Shown: positions 27,666 to 40,954, counted from the first letter of the stretch. The stretch is DNA of 64,000 bases from Hydractinia symbiolongicarpus (GCF_029227915.1 NC_079884.1:10416001-10480000), one strand, 5' to 3'. The notes: generated from the sequence alone by a model not told the origin. Translations and numbers: made by a program.

Positions 27666-28806
27666 CTATCGTTTTCTTTGATTTCTTTGTTGGCTGACAT
27701 CAAACAATGTCATATCGTCATCATCGTCATCATCTCCTTCAGATAACGGATGTAATTCCATATCACCACGGGACGAATCTTTAAGCATACCATATCTAAA
27801 AAAAAACAGAACATGAGACGCGCGCAAAGAACTGTTGACTAATTTTAGCGAAATTTATTATGGCGAGGTAGAAAAATGCATTTCGCGAAGATTAATTTTC
27901 TCGAATTAGTCAAGTTGACATACATGAAGATCTTTTTTCACGAATATCCTGTAAAAACTACAGAATAAAAACCGCAAAAAAATAAAAAACTTCTTACCTT
28001 CTCGTTCTATTTTTCCGTCTCCGAGAACAAATCCAACGAAGAATAAAATATACTAAAACCAAAGCCGATATAGCGGCAATCTAAAGACAGCCATATTACA
28101 CTCAGATGAGAATACTAAAAATATTGACTGTGTTAGTCAACCCATTTTTAAGACGTGACAATGAAAAGTAATATAGAAAGAAAAAAACAAAAACGAAAAT
28201 ACATTTAGGAGATATTAAAATTTTGCGTTCAAATTTTGTGTTATCTATTTTAGGAGAGTTTCTATTTTTAGTTATTTAGGAGATCTTAGGTGTGACCACC
28301 CTGAATAAAAGCAGAGGTTAATTTATATAGATAAAAAGTATCGCTTACCACATAGAAAGCTCTAAGTGCAACATTTTCAGGTATAGCTAAAAAATGAAAG
28401 TTTAGCATTACAAAACAAGACACTATCCTGGAAAATAGTTATGTCACTTTTGTATAAACATCATATTTGTTTTAAGAAACTCTATTCATTAAACACTTAC
28501 AACACTACAAAATATTAGACCACATTTTTACAAACCATATTTAGTAGTGAACCATTAGCAGTAATTTATTAACCTTAATTTCGGTAAAAGTTTATTCACG
28601 GTAAAGTGGTGGTCAATCTTCCTCCTCCCTCCCTGCTGCTACTATATACCTCTATGTTTTCACATATTTTACGTTATGCACTATGCTATGTATACAATTT
28701 GTTCATGCTTATTAATATTATATAGAGATGTGTTTTTACCTTGGCTTTGTTGTTGCTTATATATGTGTTCTACTTTCATTTCATGCTTGTATATATTTTC
28801 AGCTAT

Positions 28807-28841
<35 letters not shown>

Positions 28842-29871
28842 TTGTAATTTTTGTCCTATCCACAGCAATATAGAACTGTACTCTGCAATTATGAGTTTTT
28901 TTTATGTGTGAGTTTAAATCAAAATAATACATTGCTGAAAGAAAATTAATAAATAAAAAAAAAAACAGGGTCTCGGGTCTCGGTAACAGGGTATTGGGTC
29001 TCGGGTATCACATACGGTATAGGGTCTCACTTTTCTCATATGTCGAATAAATAATTCCAATCTCGAAATTACTCAAATCTCTTTTCCACTGGGCCTTAAA
29101 AAACCTTTCTGTATTTTTATAAGAAAACCTATTGGGAAAGTCTTAGTTAATTTATGTGCATGTTAGTGGGGTGTGTTATATGTGATAAAATCAGAGGAAG
29201 TATTATAAGATATGTCTTTCTTTCAGTATTATTTGTTTTTGTTTTTTTGGAAATAAAGTAAAAAAAATTATTAAAATTAATTTCTTTGTTCTTTTAAAAA
29301 AGAGTCAATGTCACTAAATTGACCTGTGTCCATACAGCACAGTCAAGGCTTATCTCGTGATGACGTAGAGATCATTAAGTAACAGGTACAATCCAGCATT
29401 CTCAGTAGCCGTAAAGCCGCTATTTCCCAATTGAAATTTATCCAAAAGATCCAAATTATTAGAGGAGCTAATTATATACACTACAAAAAATGGGATTGTT
29501 TTATAATAGTTGTAAAGAAATAAGATTTCAATAATAACTCAGACCACCTTAATTAAATTTCCATTTGGGATATAGCGGCTTTTTATGTTACATTTCTGGT
29601 TTCCACCCTTAGTAAGCACTTTGTATTGCACATTCAAAAGGCTGGCGAGGAAGGAGCTTGGAATGAAAGCTTGATGGTATAACTTGAAAATTGTTTTGAC
29701 TGGTACAATAATTATAGGAAACGTAGCAAAAAATATTATTCTGTTTGATAAAATAGTATTCTGCATTGTTTTAGCTAAATCTTTATATTAAAATGTATAT
29801 ATCTGTTAAATTATTATTACCTCTGTGTGTTGTTGTTACAGCTGTTGAATTTAGTGCCTCTGTTTTTTTCG

Positions 29872-29903
<32 letters not shown>

Positions 29904-30034
29904 GATGATGTAGTCATTGTAATTGGCTTCGTTTTGTTACTGACTGCACCAACTGGACAAATCAAATGTGATACAAAAACAGCAACAACATAAATTTGGC
30001 AAACTCTCCAACATATGTTAACAATATTATCCAT
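27666..30034 (-). CDS. FAM174-like single-pass membrane protein, 4 exons
   Basis: Exons (minus): 29821-30034, 28349-28386, 27998-28080 and 27666-27795; phases 1,0,2 join to about 154 residues (vertebrate FAM174A/B about 160-190). A signal peptide (about 1-31) precedes a Thr/Ser-rich extracellular part. The family core is the juxtamembrane ENVALRAFYV, a TM segment (IAAISALVLVYFILRW, about 78-100), a basic stop-transfer run (SRRRKNRTRRYG), then MELHPL, an acidic run of seven Asp and MTLFDV. RRYG-x-L, ME-x-x-PL and TLFD are FAM174 hallmarks. The family is implicated in Golgi or plasma membrane organisation, but its molecular role is not settled. The poly-Thr stretch is encoded by a (GTT/AAC)n microsatellite. 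Intron 1 is 1.4 kb. The orthology to A, B or C is unresolved, so no symbol is given. Confidence 0.88.
28807..28840. repeat. (TA)n microsatellite
   Basis: About 17 TA units within intron 1 of the FAM174-like gene. Nearby at 28970-29030 is a short GGGTCTCGG-type tandem tract. Confidence 0.9.
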
Positions 30035-30149
30035 AACAATATATTTTAGATCAATTCTTTTTTATGTACATATTCTTATTGTAAGCAGCATGTGAAATGT
30101 CACTCTAAGAATAAAAATTAAATCACTATTGACTGTAAAATGGAAACAC

Positions 30150-31620
30150 AAACATAAGTACGATGATAAACCTCACAAAACCAAGAGAGGCGTTTAACAA
30201 ATTGAACTTTTACAACAAAAATATCAACTGGGATGCCGTCAATGCAAGCCTAGCAGGTCAAAACTGGCATAGGGAATTTAAAGAATTGTCAACAGTTGAT
30301 ATTCTTTATACTATCTGTTATGACAGTGTTAAGGTATATGTTCCATTACAGAAGTTATAAAAATAATCAAAAAATTTTATCCAAGAGAACGAAAAAACTT
30401 AATGCGAAGAAGAAGAATCAACAAAAAATTCTCTTGAAGGTAACATCTCCATCTAGAAAAAAGGAATTGTGTGACAAACTTATCACTATTGAAAAAGCTC
30501 TAGCTGAATCATACAGGTAGTCAAAAAAGTACGAAGAAGATATATAAAGCTGTCAAAGCAATAAAAACAATTCAAATTACTTCTTTAATTATCCTAAGGA
30601 ATATTTCAAAGTGAAATCTACTATTGGTCCCTTGCAGAATGGTGCAAAAAATGAAATAGTATCATCACCTAAAGAGATGACTGAACTTCTTTCAACCCAA
30701 TTTAGTTCTGCATTCAGCGTACCAAAAACACTGACTGACAATATTGAAAACTTGTTATCGAGATTCACTGTGAGTGTGTGTGAGTTGGTCTTTGATGAAA
30801 ATGACCTTGTAGAAGCAATCTTTGAATTATCAAGCAAGCATCAAACTATAGGCCAATTGCTTTGACCTCACATGTAATCAAGATTTTCAAAAATGGTTTT
30901 AAAATACGGTATTACTTGTTATCTCAAAGAAAAAAAATCTATTCAATATATCTCAACATGGTTTCAGACAGGGTAAATCTTGCCTTCGTGAACTTCTGAC
31001 AAAATCCTTGGATTAATTGAAGATGGATCCAATGTTGACGTGATAAATCTAGATTTTGCAAAACCCTTCAACAAAGTCAACTTTCAGATTGTTTTAGCAA
31101 AACTAGCCAACCTGGGAGCCAGTCGTAACATTGTCAAATGGATCCATTCATTTCTCACCAATAGACACCACCCTGTTAAAGTTAATGACACTAAATCCAA
31201 GCCAATACCTGTACTGTCTGGTGTCCCTCAGGGATCAGTGTTGGGACTCCTACTGTTCCTAATACTAATTGGAGATATAGACTCAATATCTGAACATCAT
31301 TCCTACAAAGATTTGCAGATGATACACGGATTGGTGTTCAAATCAGAAGCTGCAGATAAAAATCTACAGATATATTTAAATATAGGTTAATAAATGGGCT
31401 GAGCAAAATAACATGTCATTTAATAACTCCAGGTTTGAGCTTATCCACTATGGTAAAATGGAACATCACACAGATTATCAATACCTAAATCAATTAGTTT
31501 TGCCAATTCCTTCAAAGTTGCATGTTAAAGACCTAGATGTTATAATGAGCAACACTTGCACCTTTCCAGAATACATCCTGTCACTCATTGAAACCGTCAG
31601 AAAGCTAATTGGATGTATAT
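30150..31620 (+). pseudogene. Decayed CR1/Jockey-like non-LTR retrotransposon
   Basis: Broken reading frames follow the usual linker-to-RT order: NINWDAVNASLAGQNW at about 30220-30270, a pre-RT region at 30611-30865, then NLDFAKPFNKVNF, WIHSFLTNR and VLSGVPQGSVLG at 31040-31260. The catalytic box is present as FADDTRIG at about 31310-31335 but in another frame, so a frameshift lies between. Several further stops break the rest. It lacks both ends and is inactive. Clade placement by motif only. Confidence 0.8.
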
Positions 31621-31627
31621 TATGGAC

Positions 31628-32022
31628 ATCGTGGTGCCGTAGATTAGTGGCTATAGCTCTCGTACTCTGTGCGGGAGACTGGGGTTCGATTCCCCTTGAC
31701 GACGATTCAACATGGGTGTGTGAATGTTATCATAGCCCCAAGTTAACCCAAGCCATGTGAGGGAAATTGGGGTGGCACACTGTGTGGGCTGTTGGATGTT
31801 GCCAGGAGTTGTTTAGTAGAGCGCAGGCTCTTATTGGGTCTGTGTAGCTCAAAATGAGCATTAAATACTCTAGGACTCTCCATCCAAGCTGGACCCCGAA
31901 CGAGTGTGCCCTTTACGTTCATTTCAGGCTGGAATCCTGGAGTGAGAAGCTTTGCTAAAGGCGGCAACCCATTGTCACCTTGATGATCTCATCAAAAGTC
32001 AACACAAGTAAGTAAAGTAAGA
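31628..32022 (+). mobile_element. tRNA-derived SINE, about 390 bp
   Basis: A-box-like TAGATTAGTGG (31640-31650) and perfect B box GGTTCGATTCC (31683-31693) in a tRNA-like head, followed by an unrelated body and an AAGTAAGTAAAGTAAG tail. Body sequence differs from the SINE at 5755-6045, so at least two SINE families are present. Confidence 0.72.
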
Positions 32023-32047
32023 AACCCTATGAATATATTTAAAACGC

Positions 32048-32190
32048 TATGGAGGAGGATAATTGTGTAAGAAAGTGTGGACACTTGATAACACCTGGAG
32101 CAGAGCCCAGAGGGAGACCAAGAAAGACTTCGCAGGATGTAATAAGGATAAACTTGGTGCAGAGGGATTTGGGTATTGCATATAGCTAGC
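32048..32190 (+). mobile_element. RTE C-terminal remnant
   Basis: Reads EDNCVRKC then LITPGAEPRGRPRKTSQDVI, matching the C-terminal domain of the RTE-like element at 20.0-20.2 kb (EEDNWVRKC, PGAKPRGRPRKTW). About 45 codons survive without the RT. Confidence 0.8.
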
Positions 32191-33852
32191 TAATCACAGC
32201 AAAAGTTGCTGATCTACAACTCGTACTAATTTTAAACCCTAGATTTAAAGGCCAACTCTCTTTTTTATTTCCATAGACCCATACTTTCATTCACTCATAT
32301 ATAGCTATACATCATTATCAAAAAGTTGCTCGCCTCGCTCCCAGGCGTTTTTACTTTTAATTTTATTATGTTGTACAGTGTTGAAATAAATCCAGGATGT
32401 TTAGAGCATTGTTGTTTTGCAATGTTTTCAAATGTCTGGAGAATGGTTTTTCTGTTTGTTCTCCGTTCCTTATCTTTTTTTCTCTAATAGTAATTATTTG
32501 GACTGCTCGTTCGTTCTGTCTCCGTAACTGCTAAAGAAAGAAATCGCGATAGGAAGAGGGCGGCGGAGGTAGAATAGAGAGATTAAACCTGCTGAGCATA
32601 ACAGGTGAATTTACGTAAGTTATCTACATTAGCTTAGCTACTGTTATGTAAAATGTTATTAACTTCCATCAGCTATATATAGCGCGGGTCTATATTTCGT
32701 GTCATGTCATGCCATTTTTAAATTGGAACGTAACATAATTTATGTACCAGTGAGTACGTGTACGATGTACAAGACCATGCAGCCAAGCAAAATCGCTGGC
32801 GATCAAAAACCACCCTGCAATGTACGATGGTGTGCCTTAATTGAAGTGAGAATGGCGTACACCGCAATTTCGAGCGACATTATATTTTCTTCAAAGACAG
32901 TGTCGTTTATTGTAAATTTTAAAATAGAAAACATAAATTAGATGTCACTGCGCATTGCAACATTGCCCATAACTTCTTTTCCTGACTATTCTCATTCTCA
33001 AATAAAGTTGCAATATTTTTTTAGTTTTAACCGCTTCGCAAAAAGCGGAGAACAATCAGAATGGGGTGAAGTGACGTAGGGAGGATTATCCAGTGTACAG
33101 TTGGAGTACAAAAATGTTTGTAATATATTTATTGTGTATTTTTCGTATCTTTTTTCTTCACTTTCAATCTTCACAGAAAAACAACAAACAGTAGATTAAA
33201 GATGGATTGTACGTTTAAAACTAAGAAAAGGGACAAAAAAATACGCTTTTTGGAAAATCTGTTTTACTCCAGGGACTCGCTCCCAGTATTCGGAATATTT
33301 TCTCCTTCAGCAAATTTGCAAGCGAAGATAAACTTTAACCTTGGTTTTCATTATAATCTGTAATTATTGTGCATCAGTTGGTTTGCAAGAGCTCGTCGTC
33401 GCTTTGTTGCGCAACGTATGTACAACGCAGTTGTTTGGGTTATACATACCTTCTATTTTCGTTTGAAGGCTTTTCATGTAACTGGTGCTCAGAATGTCCT
33501 GGGTGTTCAGAATGTCCTGGGTAACGATATATCACGTCTTCATTGAAGACAACACTATTGTCATTTTTACAGCTTAACTCACTGAACACAGCTCACGGAC
33601 ACTATTATTATTATTGCAACTATCTTCTTATTTTTTTGGCACAGATTATTAGATAGATATATTTTCGCCGTTATATAAATGTTATAGGTTAATATTTCTT
33701 TAAACATACAAAAATGACTTGAGCTAAAAGAAAGGCACGAGTTGCCTTGTCACCAAGCCCGTTTTTTAGCAAAAAGAAAGACAGTTAAAATAATAGTAAA
33801 TATAAATAATAAAAATGATAAAGAAATATTCCAACTATATTGATTAAAAAAT
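32191..33852. other. Intergenic, no gene seen
   Basis: No recognised coding sequence. A short direct repeat (CAGAATGTCCTGGGT, twice) lies at 33490-33523. Confidence 0.4.
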
Positions 33853-33943
33853 GACTAGTGTGTATAATTCTTTTTGCATTTTTCTTAAAAATTTTAAGAA
33901 ATTTGTTTGCTTTGTTGCATCGCATAAAGAGGTATTCCAAAGA

Positions 33944-34340
<397 letters not shown>

Positions 34341-34584
34341 TAGTTGTGTTGGTCTGTCTAAACAAGTTGTTCTTTATTGCAAGAAATGATGCAAATCACA
34401 GCAACGGCCGCGTTGTTGCTCGGCTCTTTCTTGCATTTTAAATATTCTCTAACGACAGAGTTCCAAAATGTTCATGTAAACAAGAAAACCACTTACAAGA
34501 CTTCTGCACTTCAACCCTCCATTATAACATATATTGCCATATTGTACATGTCCTCGGCGATGAGCATTTTCATTTTTAAAGATT

Positions 34585-35305
34585 TTTTTGTCGACACAAA
34601 AAAACAAAAAAAAAATCGTTCAATCCAATTCGAATTTAAAGAATATCAATTTGATCTTTCTTCTAAAATGTACAACTTTTTGTGTTCAGCCACTGGAGGC
34701 TAGTATAATTAAAGCCTTGAAATGTGAGTACCGAAAACTGCTACTCAAATACTTGACCCCAAATCGACTAGGGTAGGAATGCCTCAGAAATCATACAAGA
34801 GGTAAACATTGAAAAAGTAATTCATTAGTTACAAGCTGATTGGAAAGATATATCCACTGGGTTTAATATAACATCCGATGACAACATCAAAGAAAATGAA
34901 ATGGATGAAGAATTTGAGAGGCTCCTTATTCAGCTTCGTGAAGTCACCAAGATTACTGCAGAAACTTTTGTTAAGTTTGATGACGAACTCGAAACATCAG
35001 TTGGTCACTACCAATTTGATAGATTAGCAATAACAGGTTTTAGAGGGATCAATCCAAGAAATTACAAGATGCCAGTTAAACTGAAGAGAGTAAAGTCATT
35101 TCAACAAGGAAGTGACTAAGAAACAACCCTATTCCCAGATCATTTTCCCTTTTCGATGAATTTGTTGGCCGCTATGTAATAAATACTCCTGGGGACCAGG
35201 TTGGTGGAGAAAGACATCCTTCATCAACTTATACAATGTCAGAAGCGCTTCAGTATCTGGACGAATTGTTGATCAACGAACTGATTTCTGAAGTAGCGGG
35301 CGGAT
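34585..35305 (+). pseudogene. pogo/Tigger-type (TcMar) transposase remnant
   Basis: About 34585-34775 reads NLIFLLKCTT, QPLEASIIKALK and YRKLLLKYL, matching the end of the DDE domain of Tigger/pogo transposases (QPLDxGII-FK-xYR pattern). A following frame at 34901-35119 and the stretch to 35305 (ALQYLDELLI near the end) fit the variable C-terminal part. Stops and frameshifts break it, and the upstream catalytic part is not seen. Confidence 0.65.
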
Positions 35306-36301
35306 AAAATATGGAAATATTAATCCTAAATAAAGAAATCTGATGTAAAAAATCATTCTGCTTTTTAATGTTTGTGTATTCTTTTTTGACCAATCCTCTC
35401 CCCCAAAAAACCGATTCTCAAGATCGATTCTACGCATAGTAAACACCCTGGGACGATATCAGAGGCACAGCAAGTCAATTTCAGGCAAACTTCCATGTAG
35501 TGAACATTTATGAGGTCCCGGCGGGGTGTCTAAGAGGATTTCACTATGTACAATATCGTCCAAGCTGCCTCTTCTTCCAAAATTGTTTTTTAAATTTTTA
35601 GCCACTTGAATCATGAATCCACAGTATCGGTACTCGCAAAATGAAAGAGCGGGGGGATAACTTTCATGGTAGTTGAGTTATTCAGTGCAACGCAGTCAAT
35701 CCAAGGAAATTTTGAGATGTTTCTTAATTTTAATTATTTTTAAAACATGGGGCCCAGGGTAAAGTAATGAATGTAGAAAACTAATGTTATGGAAGGGAAT
35801 CTTTTGAATTATCAAGTCGAAAAAAAAACAAGCTAAAAAAATGTTTCCCTAAATGACCAGACCTGTGCAGTATTATGAAACTCCGTAAAGGGGTTAACGT
35901 TAATCCTTTAATAAACGCCCCATTCATTTTAACAACCCCTCTTATAAAGTCCTTTAAAAACCAAAATTTTTGATTAACCTCCCCCCCTCTAATATACGCC
36001 CTCTTTTTAAGTGTTTAAAGTTGTTCTCGCTTAAGTTGTTTAAGTGATTGATTCTAATGTGTGTGTGTGTGTGTGTTTAATTAGCTAGGTCAGCATTTAA
36101 AATTAATATAAAAAATAAACAAAACTTCATCTAAGTCGATCAGTAACTCCTCATCTTTCTTTTCTTTTTTTAAGCAGAAGAAGACAATAAACGGACAAAA
36201 ATTTTATAAATATAAAAATGAAATTTTTAAATAAACGCCTTCCTCTTTCAAGCGCCCTCTCCAATAAACGCCTGTGCGAAATCTAGTTTTGCAATCACTT
36301 T
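35306..36301. repeat. Intergenic with ATAAACGCC-type repeat
   Basis: 35880-36280 contains several ATAAACGCC(C/T) motifs also seen at 6780-7040 and 62940-63000, plus a (TG)n run at 36058-36077. No gene. Confidence 0.45.
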
Positions 36302-36540
36302 ATTTAGCACCGGGCTAAGTGGTCCCGACACCCGACGTACAACAAAATTAGCACCCCTTCATACTTTATCGACATGAGAAGTCCGACAGACGTTCATCGA
36401 GGGTACTCCAGCTAAATGGACCCGACAGATGAACCCTCATAATCCGACATCCTCTCTATCGCTACATAACAAATACATATTTTTTTGTCAATAGGCCATA
36501 ACCAACGTAATATCGCATGATACTGCATAATACCTTCATA
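36302..36540 (+). repeat. Left long inverted repeat of the 9.1-kb segment
   Basis: Pairs with 45205-45450. Includes ACGTACAAC, CACCCCTTCATACTTTATCG, GGACCCGACAGATGAACCCT and the ATCCGACATCCTCTCTATCG block. Immediately inside, 36460-36740 repeats a ~85-110 bp unit three times (CATAACAAATACATATTTTTT ... ACCAACGTAATATCGCATAAT). Confidence 0.85.
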
Positions 36541-36894
36541 ATCCAACAAATAAATATTTTTTCTGTCGATGGCCATACCAACGTAATATCACATAATACT
36601 ATATAATACCTTCAAAATACTCTCTATCGTTCCATAACAAATACATATTTTTTCTTTCGACGGTCATAACCAACGTAATATCGCATAATATTGCATAATA
36701 CCTTCATAATCGTTTCAAAACAAATACATATTTTCGAGTAAGATCTAAAATTTTGCAAATTCTTATATTTACATGGAACAAGCATGTTCCAAAAAAGCAT
36801 AAGTATAAAATTTATTCCATTTAAAGAGTCTCCGTGGATTTAATATTCCATTGAAATTAGAATCAGAGTAGAAAAGCTGAAAATAGTTCTAAAT

Positions 36895-36985
36895 AATGTA
36901 ATACACCTTTCCCGAATTTAAATTATCGATTACATCATCGGCATGAAAACGAGGCACTTCTTAGTAAACTTTGTAAACATACAGC
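36895..36985 (+). pseudogene. Coding fragment shared with the SWIM pseudogene
   Basis: Reads NTPFPNL and HENEALL, matching NTPFPNL and HENEANLGKHN of the minus-strand remnant at about 42060-42130. So the two arms of the inverted-repeat segment carry copies of the same coding region in opposite orientation. A possible splice donor (CTG/GTGAGT) follows. Confidence 0.55.
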
Positions 36986-37189
36986 TGGTGAGTGTTATAC
37001 TTTTATGCGTTCTGAATGATCTTTTATTGTGTATTTTTTTAAAGGATTGCAGGTGTTTCATAACGAAACTACTTATAATTTATTTAAAAATATACTTGTC
37101 ATGTAAAAGAAGAATATGTATTTGTAATAGCGATTAGCAGTCAGAAAAGTGAGCAAGAAATTGATCATAATTTAATCTATCCAGGTATG

Positions 37190-37515
37190 GACGTCTCGAC
37201 CTAAGGAGCAGCAAATTGCAGGTTATGGTAACTTTTGTTGCGTACCGTTATGCAAAATTTCTACTCTTAATAAACACAGAGTTATACAGGCATTGGAATG
37301 TTTTCATTTCCATCGGATCCAAGTTTGAGAAAACAATGGGTAAGCACCATTTCAAGATATCGTAGAAGGGGAGGTGGTGATGTGTTCCGGTAAACAAGAA
37401 CACAAAAGTATGCGAAGTCCACTTTGAAGTCCATTGTGTAAAATTGGGTTTTGGCTCTGGACGGACAACATTAATCAATGGCTCTGTGCCAAATATATTT
37501 ATGTTCAAACAAAAT
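37190..37515 (+). pseudogene. Degenerate THAP-type zinc finger
   Basis: In shifting frames the sequence gives CCVPLC, then ALECFHFHR, DPSLRKQWVSTISR, KVCEVHFE and VPNIFMF. This is the C-x2-4-C ... C-x2-H order and the FHFP / HF / P-x-x-F landmarks of THAP domains. At least two frame changes and a stop mean it is not functional. THAP domains are found in P-element and Kolobok transposases as well as host regulators. Confidence 0.68.
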
Positions 37516-37939
37516 AATACAACACAAAAAAGGAAAAGTCCGAAAAAAAAGAGCATTTCCAGTAGTAATCGAAACAGATTCTGAAAGCATATAAGGAAGT
37601 TCTTCATCTTATTCTGCTGAGATCACTGAAGAACAACCTAGTTTTTCCGCTCCTGTTGAATTAGAAACTATCAAAACTGAAAATTCAATGTTAAAAGAAA
37701 AACTAATTGATGATACTACAAACGACTTTACTGAACAGCTAGGTGTGTGTAATGCTGATTTAATTTACCCCAATCTTCAATAATAAATCATCAATAATAT
37801 AAACGGTTGACGGTTAAAGATGGCGGACGTCTCCAATGCCGATTGATCGGAACAAAGTAAATGATCCGTCATGCAAGTTTCAATTAAGTGTCAAAACGCG
37901 AAGAATTAACTGAAGTAACGACGAAACATCATTTTCACA
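37516..37939. other. Between the THAP remnant and the nested LINE frame
   Basis: Holds a possible acidic continuation of the THAP reading (37595-37780, rich in E, S and T codons) and the probable 5' UTR of the RLE LINE. The LINE 5' boundary is not visible. Confidence 0.35.
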
Positions 37940-40900
37940 ATGGTTAAAAGAGGTCATAAGCAACCATCGTCATCGAATTCAAGAATTGATAGTGTTGAGC
38001 AGAGTCAAGAGACTTTTCCGTGTATGAAATGTCACCGAAAGTTTAAAACGTATAGAGGTTTGGTACAGCACTTGAAGTATTGTAAAGTGCTGACACAGAA
38101 CATTGCACAAACACAACAGGATACAAATCAACAACGAAACGTTCCCGAAGACGCAACTTCATCTCAACATCATTTTGCTGATGCTCCAGAGAAGTTTTAT
38201 TGGAGTAATGTTAAAGGAAGTGAAGCAGTCAATGACATCGAGGAATGTTACAGCAGAATTGTTTATTGGAAACGAAACTTGTTTATGCTGCCTAATGGAA
38301 ACGCAGGTAAATCCTACATACGTGAGACCACAAGATTGCTCAATGCGTGAATTGAAAACACACCCTTAAGAGCTATAGCATTAGAAGCTATACATATCAT
38401 GCCTGCTCTGCTGCTGCAAAAACCATCACAAGCATCGAAATCTAAGGAGCACGTAGAAGCATTAAACAGACGTCTAACACAATGGTTTAAAGGAGATTTT
38501 ATGAGCTTAATGGATGAGGCACAGACGATTCAAAGTCGACTACCTAAAGTAATAAAAAAGCAAGATATTGCAGTTATTTCAAGGAAGTTCCGGAACCATA
38601 TGCAAAAAGGAGATGTTCATAAGGCGATTAATGTGGTGACGAACAATATGTCTGGAGGAATACTTCCTTTGAATGACGAAACTCTTGAAATGCTACGACA
38701 AAAACATCCTGAAGGAAGTGAATCATACAAAGACACGCTGATACAAGGTCCGATCAAATCAGTTAATGCCGTTGTATATGACGTCATTGACGAAGACATG
38801 ATAATGCGAGCAGCGAAGACAACAAAAGGCGGCTCCGGATGGATCAAAATCATAGCGTCTAGAGTTTATGGCGACACTGGAACATATTTACGGAAAGCGA
38901 TAGCTAAGTTTGCAAGAAGACTTTGCCATGAAGAAGTAAACGATAATTTTTTAGAGGCGTATTTAGGATGTCGTCTTGTGCCTTTAGACAAGAACCCTGG
39001 TCTTAGACCTATCGGAGTAGGAGAGGTTTTAAGACGCATTATTGGAAAAGCCGTGATGTACGCATCAAAGAATGATGTTATTGAATCTTGTTCAAAAATT
39101 CAGATGTGCTCCGGTCATGAATCTGGGTGCGAAGCTGCTATACATGCAATGAAAGATGCATACTCTAGTGAAGAAGCCGAATGTGTCTTATTAGTTGATG
39201 CTGCAAATGCCTTCAATAGCTTGAACCGTAGTGCAACACTTCATAATACCAAGATCATTTGCCCGATTCTAGCAACATACATCAACAACTGCTACATAAA
39301 GCCTGCGAGACTTTTTGTGATTGGTGGAACTGAACTGAGTTCAAGAGAAGGTACCACTCAAGGCGACCTGTTGGGGATGGCCATTTACGCAATAGGACTC
39401 ACACCATTACTTGATAGAATGAAAAACATTGCTGATATTGATATGAAATTGGTAGCTTTTGCTGATGACTTAACAGCTGTTGGAAATTTTTCCACCATTC
39501 GGAAATGGTGGGACGAGCTCATTGTGGAAGGCCCAAAATTTGGTTACCAACCACAGCCAAAGAAATCATGGCTAATTGTGAAAGATAAGAACATTGAAGG
39601 AGCAAAAACACACTTCAAAGAAACAAATATCCAAATTACATGTACAGGAGAACGACATCTCGGAGCAGTTATTGGCAGTGAGACTTTTCGAAAAGAGTAC
39701 GTTGAAGACATTGTCGCGAAATGGGTGAAAGAAATCACACTAATTTCAGAAATAGCTGTTATCGAACCACAAGCAGCTTACACATGCTATGTTAGTGGAT
39801 ATCAACATCGCTTCACATACTATTTACGGACCATCCCAGAAATATCATCATTACTGCGACCAGTGGAAAGTGTAATAAGACACCAACTGCTGCCGGCGAT
39901 TACTGGTGGTCATATTGTAAACGATGTAGAGAGGGAGCTAATGTCCTTGCCACCACGTCTCGGGGGTCTAGGAATAAAAATCCTTGAGAATGTTTCTGAC
40001 ACAGAATACGAGAATTCTCGGAAAATGACGACGGAGCTCGTAAATATTCTTCTCAGACAAAATGAAAATGCGAACGAGATCAGCAAAACGAAAAGCCAAA
40101 TAAAGTCTGAGAGAAGTAAAAGCCATCAAAACATTCTGCAAGGACTATTGTCACAAATGGATGAAAGTGCTAAGAGGCAGAACGAAGCAAATCAGGAAAT
40201 AGGTGCGTCAAACTGGTTGACGACTCTACCAATAAAAGAGAGTGGTTACTACCTCACAAAGGAGCAGTTTTTCGACGCATTGAGAATTCGATATAACTGG
40301 GAATTACCCAGGTTACCATTTGAATGTGCATGTGGCTCAAAGTTTGATCTTGCTCATGCGTTATCCTGCAAAAAGGGTGGGTTTGTCACACAACGTCATA
40401 ACGAAGTTCGTGATATAACTGCTCAGCTTTTGAAAGAAGTGTGTAAAGACGTACGAATTGAACCGATGCTTGCTCCACTACAAAACGAACGCTTTGACCA
40501 GAAAAGTGCGATCACATCCAATGAAGCTCGATTAGATGTTAGCGCACTTGGTTTCTGGATTCCTGGCAAACGGGTATTCTGCGATGTCAGGGTCTTTGAC
40601 CTTAACGCCCAGAGGTATAGGAACACAGAAATCAAACGTTGCTATGAAAGGAATGAGCAAGAAAAGAAAAGGTCATACAACGAAAGGGTTTTGCAGGTTG
40701 AAAATGGTTCTTTTACACCTTTGGTGTTTTCTACACACGGTGGGTTAGGAAGAGAATGCAAGAGATTCTATCAACGTCTTGCTGAGTTGATAGCAGATAA
40801 ACGTGGTATACCAACGTCTATCGCTATGACGTTTGTCAGAACGAGTTTGTCAGAAAAATTTGCTTTTCGTTACTCCGATCGACATTGCTATGCCTGCGTG

Positions 40901-40954
40901 GATCAAGATCATTGCGGCGGGATGTTAACATATCTGATATCGACATGTTTTTGA
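37940..40954 (+). mobile_element. RLE-type non-LTR retrotransposon, single ORF with one in-frame stop
   Basis: One frame of 1004 codons is broken only by TGA at 38348-38350 (codon 137). The N-terminus has a C2H2 finger (CMKCHRKF then HLKYC, about 28-48). The reverse transcriptase has VPLDKNPGLRPIGVGEVLRRI, VLLVDAANAFNSLNR, GTTQGDLLGM and the catalytic FADD (about 39455-39480). After the thumb comes a Cys/His cluster (CACG, HALSC, RHNEV) and a restriction-enzyme-like endonuclease (ARLDV ... CDVRVFD ... EIKRCYE). N-terminal finger, RT, CCHC and RLE is the plan of the R2/NeSL-type clades, though motif A with ANAFN is unlike standard R2. No frameshift is seen, so the copy is young. It lies inside the inverted-repeat segment. 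A 3' hairpin follows at 40963-40989. Confidence 0.83.
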
